Assembly: GCF_012516435.1 (NCBI RefSeq)
Contig: NZ_CP051216.1
Span: forward strand, 2,250,001-2,314,000
Length of the DNA stretch: 64,000 nt
Source of the DNA: Pseudodesulfovibrio sp. zrk46
GTDB lineage: Bacteria; Desulfobacterota; Desulfovibrionia; Desulfovibrionales; Desulfovibrionaceae
Reading direction: 5' to 3'
Shown here: piece after piece, positions 31,360-39,997 of the stretch
How positions within the stretch are numbered: the first letter of the stretch is position 1
How the letters are laid out: each line of letters opens with the position of its first letter
Translations under genes and position numbers: made by a program
The notes under the pieces: model-generated
What the model was told of the DNA's origin: nothing
What the model saw: the letters and a program-made list of their open reading frames with translations, nothing else
The model's database searches: none

Positions 31360-32232
31360 CTACAGGCCGCAGGAGGCATGCCCCATGGAGTTGAACTGGG
31401 AATCGAAGGCCATCAACTCGCCAGCAGCCGGGCCTGCGAAAAAGAGGGAGCCTTCCATCTCGATTTTCGTGGGCGGGCAGATGGACTCCTGCCACACTTT
31501 CATTATCCCATCCTCAAAAGCCATCCGCATGGGATTGGGTTCTGTGGCGGTTTCGCTGCACAGGCTCTCTCTGAGTTCAGGGGAGTAAGCCGTGGTGCTG
31601 CCGTCACTGGCAACCACTTTGACGCGGGTGGCCGTGGTGGTCACGCCACAGACTGTCCCTTCTTCGTCAAAACAGAGGGAGTTGCTGTCGCCGTTCACGC
31701 CCACGGCGTCGATATCGTAGGCCATGATTTCACCTGCAGGCGTGGGGATCAGGCTCGGCTTGGCCGGTTCCAGAGAAATCAATCTGCCATCGGGTGAAAA
31801 GCTGACGCCGATGCGTGTCTCCACGAAGCCGACGGGCGTTTTGATGGACACGCTTTCGCCGGGCCAGAAAGTGAGGCTGCGAAGGCTACCGTTCTCGTGG
31901 AAGCCGAGACTGATCATACGGGCCGTTATCGGGCCGACGGGAGAGTGAATGGTCAGAGGGGTAGCCAGCGCAGCCTCATCCGCCTCGCTCCAGTAACCGG
32001 AGAGCTTACCGTTGAGGGGGAAAACTCGATTGATGGCGCCGTTTTCGTGGAAGGTGACGAGTTCTGCAGGGATGTTGCCAGCCGGGGTCTCTATCGCGGT
32101 CTGTTCTTCCAGCGGCAGGGATTTGATCGTGCCGTTTTTGTAGAAGTCCACCGGAAGGATCTCCTTGCGACGCAGAGTGTTTGCAGTGTGCTGGGGTGTC
32201 AGTTCGCCGTAGCGGGTTACGATTGTCTGCAT
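31360..32232 (-). CDS. Repeat protein of unknown function downstream of modB
   Basis: A 290-residue protein with no signal peptide, made of repeated beta-rich units. The motifs FYKNGTIKSLPL, FHENGAINRVFPLNGKLSGYW, FHENGSLRSLTFW and FSPDGRLISLEPAKP recur about every 35-45 residues and resemble MORN/WG-like repeats. I do not recognise the family. It takes the place normally held by modC and overlaps the modB stop by 16 bases, so it is surely co-transcribed with nifV-modA-modB. It could help link molybdenum supply to nitrogenase, but that is only an inference from position. Confidence 0.65.
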   Translation of the reverse strand: MQTIVTRYGELTPQHTANTLRRKEILPVDFYKNGTIKSLPLEEQTAIETPAGNIPAELVTFHENGAINRVFPLNGKLSGYWSEADEAALATPLTIHSPVGPITARMISLGFHENGSLRSLTFWPGESVSIKTPVGFVETRIGVSFSPDGRLISLEPAKPSLIPTPAGEIMAYDIDAVGVNGDSNSLCFDEEGTVCGVTTTATRVKVVASDGSTTAYSPELRESLCSETATEPNPMRMAFEDGIMKVWQESICPPTKIEMEGSLFFAGPAAGELMAFDSQFNSMGHASCGL

Positions 32233-32954
32233 GGTCTCACCTCGTGTGTTTCAGTTGGGTTCGGGTGACGCGCTGTGGTGCGTCTGGAAAATGCGGTGTG
32301 GCCGCCCTGTTTGCCTATGAACAGGAGGGCTGCGTAGCTCACGATCATCAGGATGAACGAGAGCAGTCCGGCTGCGCCATAATCCAATGTTTCGGTGTGC
32401 TCGAAGATGGCGATGGATGCCACGCGGGTCTCGCCCGGGATGGAACCACCGATCATCAGGGCAACACCGAATTCGCCTACGGTGTGCGCGAAGATGAGCG
32501 CAGCCGAGGCAGTGATCCCGCCCATGGCGTTGGGCAGGATGATATGAATGAAGGTCTGGACGGCGGTCATGCCCTGACAGCGGCCCGCCTCGATGATGCC
32601 CCGGTCGATCTTCTCGAAGGCTGCCCGCATGGGCAGCACGCCGAAGGGCAGCGAATAGATCAGGGAACCGAGGACCAGCCCGATAAAGGAAAAGGGCAGG
32701 GTGGTTCCGGTCAAGGCCTGCCATGCATCGCCCATGGGTGATCCGGGGCTCATGAGCATGAGCATGCCGAAACCGAGTACCGTGGGCGGCAGCACCATGG
32801 GCAGGTTGCAGGCCGCTTCCACATACTGCTTGCCGCGGAAGTTGCTCATGGCAAGCCAATAGGCCAGTGGCAGACACAAGACCAGCAGGACCGGCGTCAC
32901 CACCAGGGCGAGCTTGCCAGTGACCAGCAGTGCGGTGGTGTCGATGCTATTCAT
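32217..32954 (-). CDS. modB: Molybdate ABC transporter permease ModB
   Basis: A 245-residue inner-membrane permease with five or six membrane segments. LPMVLPPTVLGFGMLMLM, SLPFGVLPMRAAFEKID and the EAA-type loop EAGRCQGMTAVQTFIHIILP followed by HTVGEFGVALMIGGSIPGET are typical of ModB. It overlaps modA by eight bases and the repeat-protein gene by 16. No modC ATPase lies in the window, so the ATPase must come from another locus. The operon has its own sigma-54 promoter before nifV, tying molybdate uptake to nitrogen fixation. Confidence 0.93.
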   Translation of the reverse strand: MNSIDTTALLVTGKLALVVTPVLLVLCLPLAYWLAMSNFRGKQYVEAACNLPMVLPPTVLGFGMLMLMSPGSPMGDAWQALTGTTLPFSFIGLVLGSLIYSLPFGVLPMRAAFEKIDRGIIEAGRCQGMTAVQTFIHIILPNAMGGITASAALIFAHTVGEFGVALMIGGSIPGETRVASIAIFEHTETLDYGAAGLLSFILMIVSYAALLFIGKQGGHTAFSRRTTARHPNPTETHEVRPCRQS

Positions 32955-33684
32955 AGCCGTACTTCCTGATAATGGTCCGGGCCGAAGCCGTGGTCATCCA
33001 CTGGAGAAAATCGTTGGCCGTATCGGTTCGGCCTGTCTTGAGGACGCATGCCGACTGATTGACCGGATCAGCCAAAGGGATCGGCCAGTACACGCCCTTT
33101 GCGCCCTTGGATGTCAGCGCTTGCGAGAGGGCTGCGAAAGATACGTCAGCCGCGCCGGAATATGCGTACTGAAAGGCTGCGCCAACGCTCTTGCCAAAGG
33201 CGAGTTTGGGTTCGGTTTTGGTGTAGATATGCGCCGTGGCCATGGCCTCGGCAGCGCGCTTGCCGTAGGGCGCGGTCTTGGGATTGGCGATGCCGACCCG
33301 CTTGACGTCCATACAGCAGAGGACTTCGTCCCATGTTGGGATGGCTCCAAGGTTTTTGTTCTTGCTCCACAGCACGACTTCGCCTTTGGCGTAGGTGGAC
33401 GGCGACTCGGCCAAGCCTTGTTCAAAGAGCATTGCGGGACGTTTCTCGTCGGCAGCCAGAAAGAGATCATAGGGTGCGCCCTTGGTGATCTGACCATAGA
33501 GCATGCCGGTAGAACCGAAGGAACACTGGACTGAACGTCCGGTCTCCTCTTCATAGAGGGCGGCCAGTTCTTTCATGGTCCCGGTGAAGTTGGCGGCGCA
33601 GGCCACGGACAGGTCGGCTGAGTATGCCGGGCCAGCCATGAAGCAGAGCCAGCAGAAGGCGAACAGAATCTTTTTCATCATCAT
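32947..33684 (-). CDS. modA: Molybdate-binding periplasmic protein ModA
   Basis: A 245-residue periplasmic binding protein for molybdate. The signal peptide runs MMMKKILFAFCWLCFMAGPAYSA. Motifs include LSVACAANFTGTMKELAALYEE, CSFGSTGMLYGQITKGAPYDLFLAADEKRP and KGEVVLWSKN, typical of ModA. The start is one of three adjacent ATGs (33684, 33681, 33678), with AAGGGG upstream; the frame open to 33807 would overlap nifV. It is 11 bases from the nifV stop and supplies Mo for FeMo-cofactor. Confidence 0.93.
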   Translation of the reverse strand: MMMKKILFAFCWLCFMAGPAYSADLSVACAANFTGTMKELAALYEEETGRSVQCSFGSTGMLYGQITKGAPYDLFLAADEKRPAMLFEQGLAESPSTYAKGEVVLWSKNKNLGAIPTWDEVLCCMDVKRVGIANPKTAPYGKRAAEAMATAHIYTKTEPKLAFGKSVGAAFQYAYSGAADVSFAALSQALTSKGAKGVYWPIPLADPVNQSACVLKTGRTDTANDFLQWMTTASARTIIRKYGYE

Positions 33685-33695
33685 GGTCGCGCCCC

Positions 33696-34793
33696 TTAAT
33701 GCTTCTTTGCCAGTTCGACGAGTTCTACGGAGGTCAGGGGACGTTCCAGTTCCCAGGCGAGTTTTTTTACCGCCGAGACAAGCCCCGGGAGACTTTGCCC
33801 CGACCATTCAACGCCATTTTCTTCAAGAGCATCGGCGACGGCTGCGCGCCCGCTTTTGCCGCCAACCGCGACAGTGCGGTTCGCACCGATGGCGTCAGGG
33901 GAGTACGGCTCGAAGAGACGGGGAGACTTGCTGAGGGCATGCGCGTGAATACCTGATTCACAGGCAAAGATGTCCTTCCCGGCAATGGGTTTCGTGCGGG
34001 GGATCGATACCCCGGCAGCCGAAGCGACGAGACCGCAGAGCGGGCGAATCCGATCAATCTGATAACCATGGCTTTCCTCCTTTATGGTGAGATAGGCGGC
34101 GACTTCCTCGGTGGCGGCGACGCCGGAACGTTCGCCGATACCGAGTACGGTGACGTCGGCAAAGGCCGCGCCTTTTTCCAGTGCAGTGATGGCGTTGGCC
34201 GTAGCCATGCCGAAATCGTTGTGACAGTGGACGGCCAGCGGGATGTCGAGCCGGTCGCGGAAGGTCCGGACCAATTCTTCCATTTCCGATGGTTTCAGCA
34301 GGCCGAGCGAATCGGAGAGACGGACTCGGGATGCGCCCATGTCCTGAGCGAGCAGGGCGGCTTTGAGGGCGAACTCCGGGTCGGCCCGGGAGATGTCTTC
34401 CAATCCTACGGATATGTATTTGATTCCGAGAAGTCCGGCTGTGAGCACGGTGCTGGCCAGGCGTTCAAGAAGTCCTTCGCGGTCGGTTTTCAGCCGATTC
34501 TCAATATGCTCGTCTGAGACAGGGACACCAATATTCACGCGATCCATGCCTAATGTGGCAGCGACTTTGATGTCCGCCTCGCGGCAGGGAGACCATACAC
34601 TCAGTGCGGTCTGTCCGGCCATGGGGCGAATCCGTCGGATGAATTCTTCCATGTCATCCATGCCGACCCATCCCAGCTCAATTTCGTCCACGCCGATCTT
34701 CAGCAGCTCGGCTGCGATGGTCTCGCGCATATCTATAGTAAAGTATGCGCCGAAGAGCTGTGCCCCTTCTCTGAGTGTGGTGTCTATCAACAT
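33696..34793 (-). CDS. nifV: Homocitrate synthase NifV
   Basis: A 365-residue enzyme that condenses acetyl-CoA and 2-oxoglutarate to homocitrate, the organic ligand of FeMo-cofactor. It has the HMGL/DRE-TIM start IDTTLREGAQ, then LAVHCHNDFGMATANAITAL, GIGERSGVAATEEV and the ESGIHAHAL motif. The ATG at 34793 is preferred because GGAG lies about nine bases upstream and because the sigma-54 promoter (34837-34852) should start transcription near 34826, downstream of the in-frame ATG at 34832. It leads the operon nifV-modA-modB and is divergent from nifH. Confidence 0.93.
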   Translation of the reverse strand: MLIDTTLREGAQLFGAYFTIDMRETIAAELLKIGVDEIELGWVGMDDMEEFIRRIRPMAGQTALSVWSPCREADIKVAATLGMDRVNIGVPVSDEHIENRLKTDREGLLERLASTVLTAGLLGIKYISVGLEDISRADPEFALKAALLAQDMGASRVRLSDSLGLLKPSEMEELVRTFRDRLDIPLAVHCHNDFGMATANAITALEKGAAFADVTVLGIGERSGVAATEEVAAYLTIKEESHGYQIDRIRPLCGLVASAAGVSIPRTKPIAGKDIFACESGIHAHALSKSPRLFEPYSPDAIGANRTVAVGGKSGRAAVADALEENGVEWSGQSLPGLVSAVKKLAWELERPLTSVELVELAKKH

Positions 34794-34836
34794 TGTTCCT
34801 GCTCCTTTTACGGTGTTGGAATCTGTTTCCATATGA

Positions 34837-34852
34837 GCAGGATCGGTGCCAA
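34837..34852 (-). promoter_or_regulatory. Sigma-54 promoter of nifV-modAB
   Basis: Read on the minus strand, TTGGCACCGATCCTGC is a good match to TTGGCAC-N5-TTGC, with GG and GC in correct phase. The predicted start near 34826 lies between the two alternative nifV ATGs and settles the start at 34793. Confidence 0.85.
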
Positions 34853-34928
34853 AAATGACCGCTTTTATATGTAGCTGATATCATTTGAATAAATTTGTTT
34901 CGCCGTTGTCAGAAAAGAACCTACGTTT

Positions 34929-34944
34929 TTGTAGGTTTCTACAA
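34929..34944. promoter_or_regulatory. Candidate activator site in the nifV/nifH spacer (site 1)
   Basis: TTGTAGGTTTCTACAA is a perfect palindrome around a four-base centre. It overlaps CCTACGTTTTTGTAGG on its left. It is centred about 110 bases upstream of the nifV start and 143 upstream of the nifH start. It is not the canonical NifA site TGT-N10-ACA (here TGT-N8-ACA). Confidence 0.5.
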
Positions 34945-34968
34945 TGTTGTTGTCGTTTGTCGTTGTTA

Positions 34969-34985
34969 CCTACACTTTTGGTAGA
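34969..34985. promoter_or_regulatory. Candidate activator site in the nifV/nifH spacer (site 2)
   Basis: CCTACACTTTTGGTAGA has CTAC/GTAG arms around a seven-base centre and resembles the left part of site 1 (CCTACGTTTTTGTAGG). It is centred about 102 bases upstream of the nifH start. The flanking bases give TGT-N11-ACA, one base off the canonical NifA spacing. Confidence 0.45.
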
Positions 34986-35053
34986 TGATTAAATCACTCG
35001 GAATTGATAGGTAAATCCTGTTATTGCAGCATGTTGTGCGTTCTTGTCGTGTT

Positions 35054-35070
35054 TGGCACGGGGCTTGCCA
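35054..35070 (+). promoter_or_regulatory. Sigma-54 promoter of nifH
   Basis: TGGCACGGGGCTTGCCA is a full match to the -24/-12 consensus (TGGCAC-N5-TTGC), 46 bases before the nifH start codon. It should drive the whole nifH-to-nifB operon. Confidence 0.93.
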
Positions 35071-35073
35071 TAG

Positions 35074-35946
<873 letters not shown>

Positions 35947-35957
35947 ACAAAATACCA

Positions 35958-36002
35958 CTTCCCGTTGGGTTTGAACCGGGAAGCGCAGATCAGAATCTGC
36001 GC
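35958..36002 (+). other. Two stacked hairpins between nifH and nifI1
   Basis: CTTCCCG pairs with CGGGAAG (35958-35983) and GCGCAGAT with ATCTGCGC (35983-36002). There is no T run. Such structures commonly protect the 3-prime end of a nifH mRNA and allow a surplus of Fe protein over MoFe protein, which is inference here. Confidence 0.6.
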
Positions 36003-36082
36003 TTCCCCAGAGCCCAGCACCCTAAAAACCAAAGCGTGTTTTTAAAAGTACATTAATTAAAGCAAGATAGGAGAGCGAAGAA

Positions 36083-36436
36083 ATGATGATCATGGTTCGA
36101 GCAATCGTACGCCCGGAAAAAGCGGATGAAGTCCTGGCCGCACTTATGGACAACGGCTTCCCTGCAGTCACCAAGTATTCCGTGGCCGGTCGCGGTAAGC
36201 AACGCGGCATCAAAATCGGCGAAGTTACCTACGACGAAATCCCCAAGACCATGCTCATGTGCGTCGTCAACGCTGCTGACAAGGATTTCGTAATCAGCAC
36301 CATTATGGATTCCGCCCGCTCCGGCACCAAGGGCGCATTCGGCGACGGTAAAATCTTCGTTAACGACGTGGAGTCCGTCTACACCATCAGCTCCGGCGTG
36401 GAAGAGACCGCCGAAGCCAGCGAGGAGGCCGCGTAA
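36083..36436 (+). CDS. nifI1: Nitrogenase-regulating PII-family protein NifI1
   Basis: A 117-residue PII homolog (MIMVRAIVRPEKADEVLAAL, YSVAGRGKQRGIKIGEVTYDEIPK, GAFGDGKIFVNDVESVYTI). With NifI2 it binds the MoFe protein and switches off nitrogenase when nitrogen is plentiful; 2-oxoglutarate relieves this. That mechanism was worked out in methanogens. The gene pair between nifH and nifD is the typical place. AGGAGAGCGAAG precedes the start. Its stop overlaps the nifI2 start by one base (TAATG). Confidence 0.95.
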   Translation: MMIMVRAIVRPEKADEVLAALMDNGFPAVTKYSVAGRGKQRGIKIGEVTYDEIPKTMLMCVVNAADKDFVISTIMDSARSGTKGAFGDGKIFVNDVESVYTISSGVEETAEASEEAA

Positions 36437-36810
36437 TGAAGGAAGTCATCGCAGTGGTGCGCATGAACATGATGAACAAGACCAAGGCCGCCCTGACCGA
36501 AGTCGGCGTGGATGCCTTCTTCGCCCACGAGGCGCAGGGCCGCGGTAAGGGGTTCGTCAATAAGAGCGTGCTCGAAGGCGCTGAGAGTGGCTACGAAGAA
36601 GCCGCCGAAGTGCTGGGCGAAAAGGGCAAGCTCTACCCCAAGCGCATGTTGACGGCAGTGGTAGCCGACGACCTGGTTACCGACGTGGTGGAAGCCATCA
36701 CCGAAGTGAACCAGACCGGCAAGCCCGGCGACGGCAAGGTTTTCGTCCTGCCAATCGGTGATGCGGTTCGTGTCCGTACTGCCGAATCCGGCGAAAAGGC
36801 AATTTCTTAA
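36436..36810 (+). CDS. nifI2: Nitrogenase-regulating PII-family protein NifI2
   Basis: A 124-residue PII homolog (KEVIAVVRMNMMNKTKAALT, FFAHEAQGRGKGFVNKSV, KRMLTAVVADDLVTDVVEAI, GKPGDGKVFVLPIGDAVRVRT). NifI2 is the larger partner of NifI1 and carries the longer T-loop, here VLEGAESGYEEAAEVLGEKG. It acts as the switch-off subunit on the MoFe protein. It is translationally coupled to nifI1 and lies 25 bases before nifD. Confidence 0.95.
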   Translation: MKEVIAVVRMNMMNKTKAALTEVGVDAFFAHEAQGRGKGFVNKSVLEGAESGYEEAAEVLGEKGKLYPKRMLTAVVADDLVTDVVEAITEVNQTGKPGDGKVFVLPIGDAVRVRTAESGEKAIS

Positions 36811-36835
36811 GAAGCTGCATAAGGAGAGAGAAAGA

Positions 36836-38473
36836 ATGGCCAAGACCAAGAAAGTCGTGCAGCTCATGCCCACCGATATCAAGGATGAACTTCTGAAGAA
36901 GTATCCTCCCAAGGTGGCGAGAAAGCGCGCCAAGCAGATCATGATCAACGAAGCCACGGAAAGTGAGGCTCCGCCCGAGATCGTGGCAAACGTTCGCACC
37001 ATCCCCGGCATCATCACCATGCGCGGCTGCACCTATGCAGGTTGTAAGGGCGTTATCATGGGCCCCACCCGCGACATCGTGAATATCACCCACGGCCCCA
37101 TCGGCTGCGGATTCTACTCCTGGCTCACCCGTCGTAACCAGACCGACGCGGGCGAGGACGGCGATAACTACATGCCGTACTGTTTTTCCACGGATATGCA
37201 GGATCAGGACATCATCTTCGGTGGTGAAAAAAAACTCGAAGCTGCCATCCAGGAAGCTTACGACCTGTTCCATCCCAAGGGTATCTGCGTCTTCGCAACC
37301 TGTCCCGTGGGCCTCATCGGTGACGATATTCACGCCGTCACCCGCAAAATGAAAGCCAAGTTCGGTGACTGCAACGTCTTCGCCTTCTCATGTGAAGGTT
37401 ACAAGGGCGTCTCCCAGTCCGCTGGTCACCACATCGCCAACAACCAGGTCTTCACCCACCTGGTCGGTGAGAACACCGAACCCAAGGAAGGCGAGTACAA
37501 GATCAACCTGCTCGGCGAATACAACATTGGCGGTGACGGGTTTGAGATCGACCGTGTCCTCAAAAAATGCGGCATCACCAACCTCGCTACCTTCTCGGGC
37601 AACTCAACTTACGACCAGTTCGCGTCTGCGCAGCACGCCGACCTCAGCTGTGTCATGTGTCACCGTTCCATCAACTACGTGGCCGACATGCTGGAGACCA
37701 AGTACGGCATCCCGTGGATCAAGGTGAACTTCATCGGCGCCAAGTCCACTGCCAAGTCTTTGCGCAAGATCGCCGAGTACTTCGGTGACAAGGCCCTCAT
37801 CGACAAGGTCGAGGCCGTCATCGCCGAGGAAATGCTGGAAGTGGAATCCGTCATCAGCGACGTGCGTCCGCGCACCGATGGCAAGACTGCCATGCTGTTC
37901 GTCGGTGGCTCCCGCGCCCACCACTATCAGGATCTGTTCGAGGAAATGGGCATGAAGACCCTGTCAGCCGGTTACGAGTTCGCTCACCGCGATGACTACG
38001 AAGGTCGCCATGTCATCCCCGATCTCAAAGTCGATGCTGACTCCCGTAACATCGAGGAAATCGAAGTTGAGGCCGATTCCGAATTCTACAACCCGCGCAA
38101 GACTCCGGAAGAGATCAAGGCTCTGGAAGACGCCGGTTACAAGTTCAAGCACTACGAGGGCCTGAACCCGCAGATGGACAAAGGCACCCTCATCATTGAC
38201 GACCTGAACCAGTACGAAGCTGAGAAGCTCGTGGAAATCATGAAGCCCGACATCTTCTGCGCAGGTATCAAGGAGAAGTTCTCCATCCAGAAGACCGGTG
38301 TGCCCATGAAGCAGCTCCACAGCTACGACTCCGGCGGCCCTTATGCCGGATTCAAGGGCGCGGTTAACTTCTACAAGGAAATCGACCGCCTCGTGGGCAG
38401 CAAGGTGTGGTCTTACATGAAGGCCCCCTGGCAGGAAAACCCCGAACTGACCGCCACCTTCGTGTGGGAATAA
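36836..38473 (+). CDS. nifD: Nitrogenase MoFe protein alpha subunit NifD
   Basis: A 545-residue alpha subunit of the MoFe protein, about 50 residues longer than Azotobacter NifD because of an insertion between about 400 and 460 (VDADSRNIEEIEVEADSEFY and on). P-cluster cysteines lie in RGCTYAGC, HGPIGCGFYSW and ATCPVGLIGDD. The FeMo-cofactor ligands are Cys in VMCHRSINY and His in LHSYDSGGPYAG; the near-cofactor Gln and His of CEGYKGVSQSAGHHIAN are also kept. The residues matching Azotobacter Trp444 and His451 are Tyr and Ala, as in other anaerobe NifD. The start at 36836 follows AAGGAGAG. Confidence 0.97.
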   Translation: MAKTKKVVQLMPTDIKDELLKKYPPKVARKRAKQIMINEATESEAPPEIVANVRTIPGIITMRGCTYAGCKGVIMGPTRDIVNITHGPIGCGFYSWLTRRNQTDAGEDGDNYMPYCFSTDMQDQDIIFGGEKKLEAAIQEAYDLFHPKGICVFATCPVGLIGDDIHAVTRKMKAKFGDCNVFAFSCEGYKGVSQSAGHHIANNQVFTHLVGENTEPKEGEYKINLLGEYNIGGDGFEIDRVLKKCGITNLATFSGNSTYDQFASAQHADLSCVMCHRSINYVADMLETKYGIPWIKVNFIGAKSTAKSLRKIAEYFGDKALIDKVEAVIAEEMLEVESVISDVRPRTDGKTAMLFVGGSRAHHYQDLFEEMGMKTLSAGYEFAHRDDYEGRHVIPDLKVDADSRNIEEIEVEADSEFYNPRKTPEEIKALEDAGYKFKHYEGLNPQMDKGTLIIDDLNQYEAEKLVEIMKPDIFCAGIKEKFSIQKTGVPMKQLHSYDSGGPYAGFKGAVNFYKEIDRLVGSKVWSYMKAPWQENPELTATFVWE

Positions 38474-38488
38474 CGAAGGGAGAGAATA

Positions 38489-39865
38489 ATGGCTTTACTG
38501 AGACATACCCCTACTGAAGTGAAAGAGCGCAAGGCGCTCATGATCAACCCGGCCAAGACGTGCCAGCCCATCGGCGCCATGTATGCGGCCCTCGGCATCA
38601 ACGGATGCCTGCCGCACTCCCACGGCTCCCAGGGATGTTGCGCGTACCATCGCTCAACCCTGACCAGGCACTACAAGGAGCCTATCTCCGCCGCCACCTC
38701 CTCCTTCACCGAAGGTGCATCCGTGTTCGGCGGGCAGGCCAACCTGCTCCAGGCTGTAAACAACATCTTCACGGTCTATGATCCCGAGGTCATCGCAGTG
38801 CACACCACCTGCCTGTCCGAGACCATCGGTGACGACCTGAACCAGATCCGCGACAAAGCGATCAAGACCGGCAAGATTCCTGAAGGAAAGACCATGATCG
38901 GTGCGCCCACTCCTTCCTATGTGGGCTCCCATGTCACCGGCTTCTCCAACATGGTCAAGGCCATGGCACAGCTGGCCGAACCGACCGGCAAGAAGTCCGG
39001 CAAGGTCAACATCATCCCCGGTTGGGTTGAGCCTTGCGACATGGAAGAGATCAAGCGTCTGGCCGCCATGGTCGGTGTGGACATCACCTTGTTCCCGGAT
39101 ACCTCCGGCGTCCTCAACGGACCCCTGACCGGTGAATACAAGATGTTCCCGGACGGCGGCGTGACGGTCAAGGAACTCAAGGCCGCTGGCGACGCCACCG
39201 GTACCCTCGCCCTGGGCGAATGGTGTTCCGCTGATGCCGCCCGCTGGTTGGACTCCAAGTGCAAGGTGCCTTGCTCCGTGCTGGACATGCCGTTCGGCCT
39301 GGCAGCCACCGACCGCTTCATCGATGTCCTCCGCACCGTGGCCGGCGTCCCGGTCCCCGACACCGTCGCTTACGAACGCGGCCAGCTCGTGGACATGATT
39401 TCCGACATGCACCAGTACTTCTACGGCAAGCGCGTAGCACTCTGGGGCGATCCTGATCAGCTCATCTCGATGACTGAATTCCTGGTCTCCCTCGACATGC
39501 ACCCCGTCTATGTCGTTACCGGCACCCCGGGCAAGAAGTTCGAGAAGCGTATCAAGGAAATCTGCGCCGACAAGCCTTTCGAAGTGAAGGTCAAGGCCAA
39601 GGGCGACATGTTCCTGATGCATCAGTGGATCAAGAACGAGCCGGTGGATCTGCTTATCGGTAACACCTACGGCAAATACATTGCCCGTGACGAAGATATC
39701 CCGATGGTGCGTTGGGGCTTCCCCATCCTGGACCGCCAGGGCCACCAGTACTTCCCGACAGTCGGCTACAAGGGCGGACTCAGACTGCTTGAGATGATTC
39801 TCGGCAGGCTCCTGGACCGGAAGGACCGCGACGATCCGGAACAGAAATTCGAGTTGGTTCTGTAG
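38489..39865 (+). CDS. nifK: Nitrogenase MoFe protein beta subunit NifK
   Basis: A 458-residue beta subunit that shares the P-cluster with NifD. It lacks the roughly 50-residue N-terminal extension of Azotobacter NifK, as is usual in clostridial and Desulfovibrio enzymes. P-cluster cysteines lie in NPAKTCQPIGAM, SHGSQGCCAYHRS and TTCLSETIGDD. Other family motifs are PTPSYVGSHVTGFSNM and VRWGFPILDRQGHQYFP. It starts 15 bases after nifD. It is followed by a strong hairpin before the NifB-like gene. Confidence 0.97.
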   Translation: MALLRHTPTEVKERKALMINPAKTCQPIGAMYAALGINGCLPHSHGSQGCCAYHRSTLTRHYKEPISAATSSFTEGASVFGGQANLLQAVNNIFTVYDPEVIAVHTTCLSETIGDDLNQIRDKAIKTGKIPEGKTMIGAPTPSYVGSHVTGFSNMVKAMAQLAEPTGKKSGKVNIIPGWVEPCDMEEIKRLAAMVGVDITLFPDTSGVLNGPLTGEYKMFPDGGVTVKELKAAGDATGTLALGEWCSADAARWLDSKCKVPCSVLDMPFGLAATDRFIDVLRTVAGVPVPDTVAYERGQLVDMISDMHQYFYGKRVALWGDPDQLISMTEFLVSLDMHPVYVVTGTPGKKFEKRIKEICADKPFEVKVKAKGDMFLMHQWIKNEPVDLLIGNTYGKYIARDEDIPMVRWGFPILDRQGHQYFPTVGYKGGLRLLEMILGRLLDRKDRDDPEQKFELVL

Positions 39866-39884
39866 CTATCCCATCCCAGTGTAG

Positions 39885-39917
39885 GCTGGAGCGGGCACCT
39901 TCCCCGCCCGCTCCAGC
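39885..39917 (+). other. Strong hairpin after nifK
   Basis: GCTGGAGCGGGC pairs perfectly with GCCCGCTCCAGC around a nine-base loop. No T run follows, so it is probably a processing or partial-attenuation structure that lowers expression of the cofactor-assembly genes relative to nifHDK. Confidence 0.65.
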
Positions 39918-39997
39918 AGTCCACAAAGGCCCGATTGACTCACACTCGAACCTTTCTGAACTGCTGAAACTGAAAATAAATAAACGACGAGGAAGAC

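Noticed and set aside
34794-34832. An upstream nifV start at 34832
   Set aside because: The sigma-54 promoter predicts a transcript that begins near 34826, after that ATG. The ATG at 34793 has a ribosome site.
34853-35053. A canonical NifA site TGT-N10-ACA before nifH
   Set aside because: Every TGT in the spacer was checked by eye; only N8 and N11 spacings to ACA were found. The site is therefore not claimed.
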